NCBI GenBank assembly: GCA_900769555.1
Contig: CAAGHA010000128.1
Span: 31,255 to 95,254, forward strand
Length of the DNA: 64,000 nt
Origin: Bacteroidales bacterium
GTDB taxonomy: Bacteria; Bacteroidota; Bacteroidia; Bacteroidales; Paludibacteraceae
Reading direction: 5' to 3'
Part shown: positions 61,143-64,000 of the stretch, in pieces
Layout of the letters: every line of letters starts with the position of its first letter
Position numbering within the stretch: the stretch's first letter is position 1
Translations under genes and position numbers: made by a program
Notes under the pieces: model-generated
The model's input: the letters and a program-made list of their open reading frames with translations, nothing else
Database searches by the model: none
Told to the model about the DNA's origin: nothing

Positions 61143-61916
61143 ATGATGAAAAAATTAAAATTTAATCAAGATCAACCTATTATCTTTATTACAAATGATG
61201 ATAGTGTTTACTCTAAAGGAATTTCAGAGTTAATTAAAGCTGTGGCTCATTTGGGGCAGGTGGTGGTGGTTGCTCCGGATATTGTTCGCTCCGGTAGTTC
61301 TTCCGCCATTACTCATGGAGTGGGTCTGGAACTTAATTTATTGAAGCAAGAGGATAATTTACATGTTTTTTCTTGTTCAGGTACTCCTGTTGATTGTGTG
61401 AAATTGGCTTTTTTTGCTCTTTTTGATAAACAATTGCCAACGATTGTTTTATCCGGAATTAATCATGGTTCTAATGCCTCTGTTAATTCTCTTTATTCTG
61501 CTACTGTTGGTGCTGCGATTGAAGGGTGTGTTAACAATATTTCTTCTATCGCTTTTTCGTTGTGTGACCATGATGATAATGCAGATTTTTCAAATACAAT
61601 TGAGCATGTTGTTTTTTTGGTGGAGCGTGTTTTGAAAAATCCTCTTCCTAATGGTACCTTCTTAAATGTTAATTTCCCTAAAGGAAAAATATTGGGTCTT
61701 AAATCTGTTCGTCAGGCGGATGCTCGTTGGAGTGAAGAGTATGATGTTACTAAAAAAGAGAATGGAACAAAATATTGGTTGGCAGGATACTTTGATAATC
61801 GAGAACCTCAAGCTCTTGATACGGATGAGTGGGCTCTGGGAAATGGATATGGTTCGGTTGTGCCTGTTAAAATAGATATGACTGATTATGATTGGTTGAA
61901 TAAAAATAAATTTTAA
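61143..61916 (+). CDS. surE: 5'/3'-nucleotidase SurE
   Basis: A 257-residue metal-dependent phosphatase. IFITNDDSVYSKGIS (about 14-28) has the metal-binding Asp-Asp; VVVAPDIVRSGSSSAIT (Ser); SGTPVDCVKLAF; and LSGINHGSNAS (Asn ligand). It may start at either of two adjacent Mets. It is followed 10 bases later by a small membrane protein and lpxB, the order common in Bacteroidota. Confidence 0.94.
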   Translation: MMKKLKFNQDQPIIFITNDDSVYSKGISELIKAVAHLGQVVVVAPDIVRSGSSSAITHGVGLELNLLKQEDNLHVFSCSGTPVDCVKLAFFALFDKQLPTIVLSGINHGSNASVNSLYSATVGAAIEGCVNNISSIAFSLCDHDDNADFSNTIEHVVFLVERVLKNPLPNGTFLNVNFPKGKILGLKSVRQADARWSEEYDVTKKENGTKYWLAGYFDNREPQALDTDEWALGNGYGSVVPVKIDMTDYDWLNKNKF

Positions 61917-61926
61917 TTTTTTAAGT

Positions 61927-62247
61927 ATGAATAATGGAATTTATTTCGACGATTCGTCTGATGAGAAAAAAAAGTTTGATAATTTCTTTTTAGGATTGTT
62001 TGGTTCTATTTTTGTTTCGCTATTAATGATTTATCTGATTTCATTGGGTTATTTGAAAGAGGATGTCGAATTAGAAGAGCGTTTTAAAATAATCTTTTAT
62101 AGTATGGAATTTTCAACGATAATGGTTGCTTCGTTGATTCCTAGTTTGGTTGCTTTTTTTGTTTTTTATAAGACCGAACGTTGGCAGTCTGCATACGGAT
62201 TGATTGTTGCAGTGTTGCTTTCAATGGCATTGGTTTTTATAAGATAA
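61927..62247 (+). CDS. Small membrane protein between surE and lpxB
   Basis: A 106-residue protein with three predicted helices (about 22-42, 61-81, 88-105), a charged N terminus (DDSSDEKKKFDN) and KTERWQSAYG between the last two. It lies 4 bases before lpxB, so it is likely in the same operon. The function is unknown. Confidence 0.75.
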   Translation: MNNGIYFDDSSDEKKKFDNFFLGLFGSIFVSLLMIYLISLGYLKEDVELEERFKIIFYSMEFSTIMVASLIPSLVAFFVFYKTERWQSAYGLIVAVLLSMALVFIR

Positions 62248-62251
62248 TGGT

Positions 62252-63400
62252 ATGAGGTATTTTGTAATAGCAGGAGAAGCATCCGGTGATTTGCATGCTT
62301 CTAATTTGATTAAATCTATAAAGAAAGAGGATGCTGACGCTCTCTTTTGTGGATTAGGTGGTGATTTAATGGAGGCAGAAGGTGTTCGTTTGATTCGGCA
62401 CTATCGAGATATGGCTTTTATGGGATTTATTCCTGTTTTACTTCATGCTAAAACAATATTAGGTAATATCAAGGCGTGTAAAGAGGCCATAAAGGAATTT
62501 ATTCCGGACATTTTAATTTTGGTTGATTATCCGAGCTTTAATCTAAAAATGGCTCAGTTTGTCAAAGAGAATATGTCTGATGTTACTGTCTATTACTATA
62601 TTTCTCCTAAACTATGGGCATGGAAAGAGTATCGTTTAAAGAGTATGAAGCGATACGTGGATAAAATTTTTTCGATTCTACCTTTTGAAGTAGATTGGTT
62701 TAGTGAACGTGGTTTAGAGGTTGAATATGTTGGAAATCCTTGTGTAGATGCAATAGAGAATAGAGCGCATAAGAATGAGAGCAGGACAGATTTTGAAGAA
62801 AGAACGGGTGTTGATAGTCGTCCTATTTTGGCTTTATTGGCAGGTAGTCGGGTCCAAGAGGTAAAAAGTTCATTGCCAATTATGTTGGATTCTGCTTCTC
62901 AATACAAGGATTATCAAGTGGTTGTTGCCGGAGTGAAAAGTATTGATTCTGCTTTGTATCGAAATATTATGAAGGGTTATGATGCAAAGGTTGTTTACAA
63001 CGAAACTTATGAGTTGTTACAACAATCAGAAATAGCGGTTGTTACATCCGGGACGGCAACATTGGAAACTGCATTAATGAGAGTGCCGGAGGTGGTGGTT
63101 TATAAAATGTCGGGCGGATGGTTGTTTCATCGTTTTTTGGAATTGTTTATTCGTGTTCCTTACATCTCTTTGGTCAATTTAATCGCTCAAAAATGGTTGG
63201 TTCAGGAGTTGGTGATAGAGGAATTTACGGCAGAACGTTTATCGAAAGAGATTGACAAATTAAGAAATGAGGAGTATCGAAAAAATATGTTACAAGGGTA
63301 TGATGATTTGATTGCTTTGTTGGGTAAAGATTCGGTGTCGGATAGAGCGGCACATGCAATGTTATCTCAGTATAACCAATCAAAAAACTCATCGATTTAA
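62252..63400 (+). CDS. lpxB: Lipid-A-disaccharide synthase
   Basis: A 382-residue GT19 enzyme joining UDP-diacylglucosamine and lipid X. IAGEASGDLHASNLI (6-20), GLGGDLMEAEGVRL, LVDYPSFNLKMA, YYISPKLWAWKEYRLKSMK, ALLAGSRVQEVKSSLP and TSGTATLETALMRVPEVVVYK are all family marks. It confirms a lipid A outer membrane. It may be co-transcribed with surE and the small gene between. Confidence 0.95.
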   Translation: MRYFVIAGEASGDLHASNLIKSIKKEDADALFCGLGGDLMEAEGVRLIRHYRDMAFMGFIPVLLHAKTILGNIKACKEAIKEFIPDILILVDYPSFNLKMAQFVKENMSDVTVYYYISPKLWAWKEYRLKSMKRYVDKIFSILPFEVDWFSERGLEVEYVGNPCVDAIENRAHKNESRTDFEERTGVDSRPILALLAGSRVQEVKSSLPIMLDSASQYKDYQVVVAGVKSIDSALYRNIMKGYDAKVVYNETYELLQQSEIAVVTSGTATLETALMRVPEVVVYKMSGGWLFHRFLELFIRVPYISLVNLIAQKWLVQELVIEEFTAERLSKEIDKLRNEEYRKNMLQGYDDLIALLGKDSVSDRAAHAMLSQYNQSKNSSI

Positions 63401-63471
63401 AACCCTATAGAATTTTTTGTAGAATAATTGAGACTTATTTTATATATTATAACCTAAAATTATTAAACGTT

Positions 63472-63849
63472 ATGAAGAAAAATAATGGGAAAGAAAAATG
63501 TGAAGCTTTAAAGGCTGTCCGAAAAGAAATTGCATCTCTTCATGGGATAACTTACCATTCCGAGGAGTGTTGTTTTGATGGTGAATGCAAGGGAACATGT
63601 CCAAAATGTGAAAGTGAAGTTCGTTATTTGGAGAATGAGCTACAGAAAAAAGGGGTTTTAAAAAAATCTTTGTTGGTGGCTTGTGCATTGCCGATATTGG
63701 CTGCGTGTAGTGAACCTGAAATGGGGGATATTTATATAGAACCGTCTTCGCAGGATGATTACCGAGATTCTGTAAAATATGAACAAAATGATACTATTTC
63801 AGAAATGGATAATTTAGGAATCCATACAGATTTGGTTGACAAGGTTTAG
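63472..63849 (+). CDS. Cys-rich protein with internal lipoprotein-like signal, unknown function
   Basis: A 125-residue protein. Its first part resembles a Bacteroidota domain of the form K..EALKAVRKEIA...C...GECKGTCPKCESEVR, with Cys at about 9, 32, 33, 38, 42 and 45, likely a zinc or iron-sulfur site. A hydrophobic run, KKSLLVACALPILAAC (about 62-77), then looks like a lipoprotein signal, but it lies 60 residues into the protein. The tail is acidic. No other start is found that would place the signal first. Confidence 0.7.
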   Translation: MKKNNGKEKCEALKAVRKEIASLHGITYHSEECCFDGECKGTCPKCESEVRYLENELQKKGVLKKSLLVACALPILAACSEPEMGDIYIEPSSQDDYRDSVKYEQNDTISEMDNLGIHTDLVDKV

Positions 63850-64000
63850 AATCTTTTTAATTTTATTTCGAGCATATTTGAGAGAGATTTTTAAGATTAT
63901 TTTTATTATTTTTTTGCCATTAATAGTGGACTATTATCAAAAAAGGAGAATAAAAATAGGTTTAAGGTGAGTTCTATAAATTCACCGTTTAAAATTTAAA
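63850..64000 (+). repeat. Final intergenic stretch with the start of a TTAAGGTAA-end repeat
   Basis: AT-rich sequence without a gene. At 63961, TTTAAGGTGAGTTCTATAAA opens a copy of the repeat family. A short GGTGA/TTCACC inversion follows, and the window ends there. Confidence 0.5.

Overview
The window is chromosomal DNA of an AT-rich member of the Bacteroidota, most likely order Bacteroidales. Several independent signs support this. Promoters follow the Bacteroidota TAnnTTTG -7 pattern (for example 1561, 21236, 34362, 57716). Three secreted proteins appear to end in type IX secretion sorting domains. TatA and TatC occur without TatB. Several gene pairs are typical of the group: GT2 with DUF4199, DUF6452 with DUF6048, RNase Z with a DUF5686 protein, and the thrS-infC-rpmI-rplT operon. 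I cannot name genus or species from the sequence alone.

Layout. 1-5 kb: end of a tandem ABC ATPase, a small secreted TonB-C-like protein, rplU-rpmA, and a multimodular CE6-CE1 esterase. 5-9.3 kb (minus strand): uvrB, pspC and a K+/H+ antiporter. 9.7-13.4 kb: a PepSY-like protein, two outer-membrane barrels and a DUF4434 protein. 13.6-21.1 kb (minus strand): yegP, tatC-tatA, then a long run from DUF4199 and GT2 through a nitroreductase to transketolase. 21.2-21.4 kb: SRP RNA and tRNA-Thr almost fused. 21.6-24.8 kb: purM-prfA-cysK. 25-34.3 kb: hsp20, a small membrane protein, rpsA, an OmpA porin, rnz, a DUF5686 protein and mannose-1-phosphate guanylyltransferase. 34.4 kb: tRNA-Leu.

35.8-43.2 kb is a type I restriction-modification island (hsdM, a BRO-N/Fic fusion, hsdS, hsdR). 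Its G+C-rich hsdM and hsdR stand out from the AT-rich host genes, which suggests transfer. Rubrerythrin and an AAA-type ATPase follow; the ATPase sits behind a 15-bp tandem repeat. 45.5-49.2 kb: a Na+/Ca2+ exchanger, a small HExxH protein, umuDC and a lipoprotein. 49.6-51.5 kb: a GH10 xylanase with the same Ig/CBM6/sorting-domain tail as the esterase at 2.3 kb, so the two probably act together on acetylated or feruloylated xylan outside the cell. 51.5-52.4 kb has a gene remnant and a candidate small RNA. 52.4-64 kb: panB, mtgA, a GHL10 hydrolase, a HAD phosphatase, a decayed gene, thrS-infC-rpmI-rplT (infC appears to start at ATC), surE, a small membrane protein, lpxB and a Cys-rich protein.

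Many intergenic spaces carry a dispersed repeat with TTAAGGTAA-type inverted ends. Two near-full copies of about 195 bp and several fragments look like a non-autonomous MITE-like family. The observations I would follow first are the Fic-containing restriction locus with its 5' hairpin, the MITE-like family, the repeat-flanked ATPase promoter, the ATC start of infC, the SRP RNA/tRNA tandem and the small-RNA candidate.
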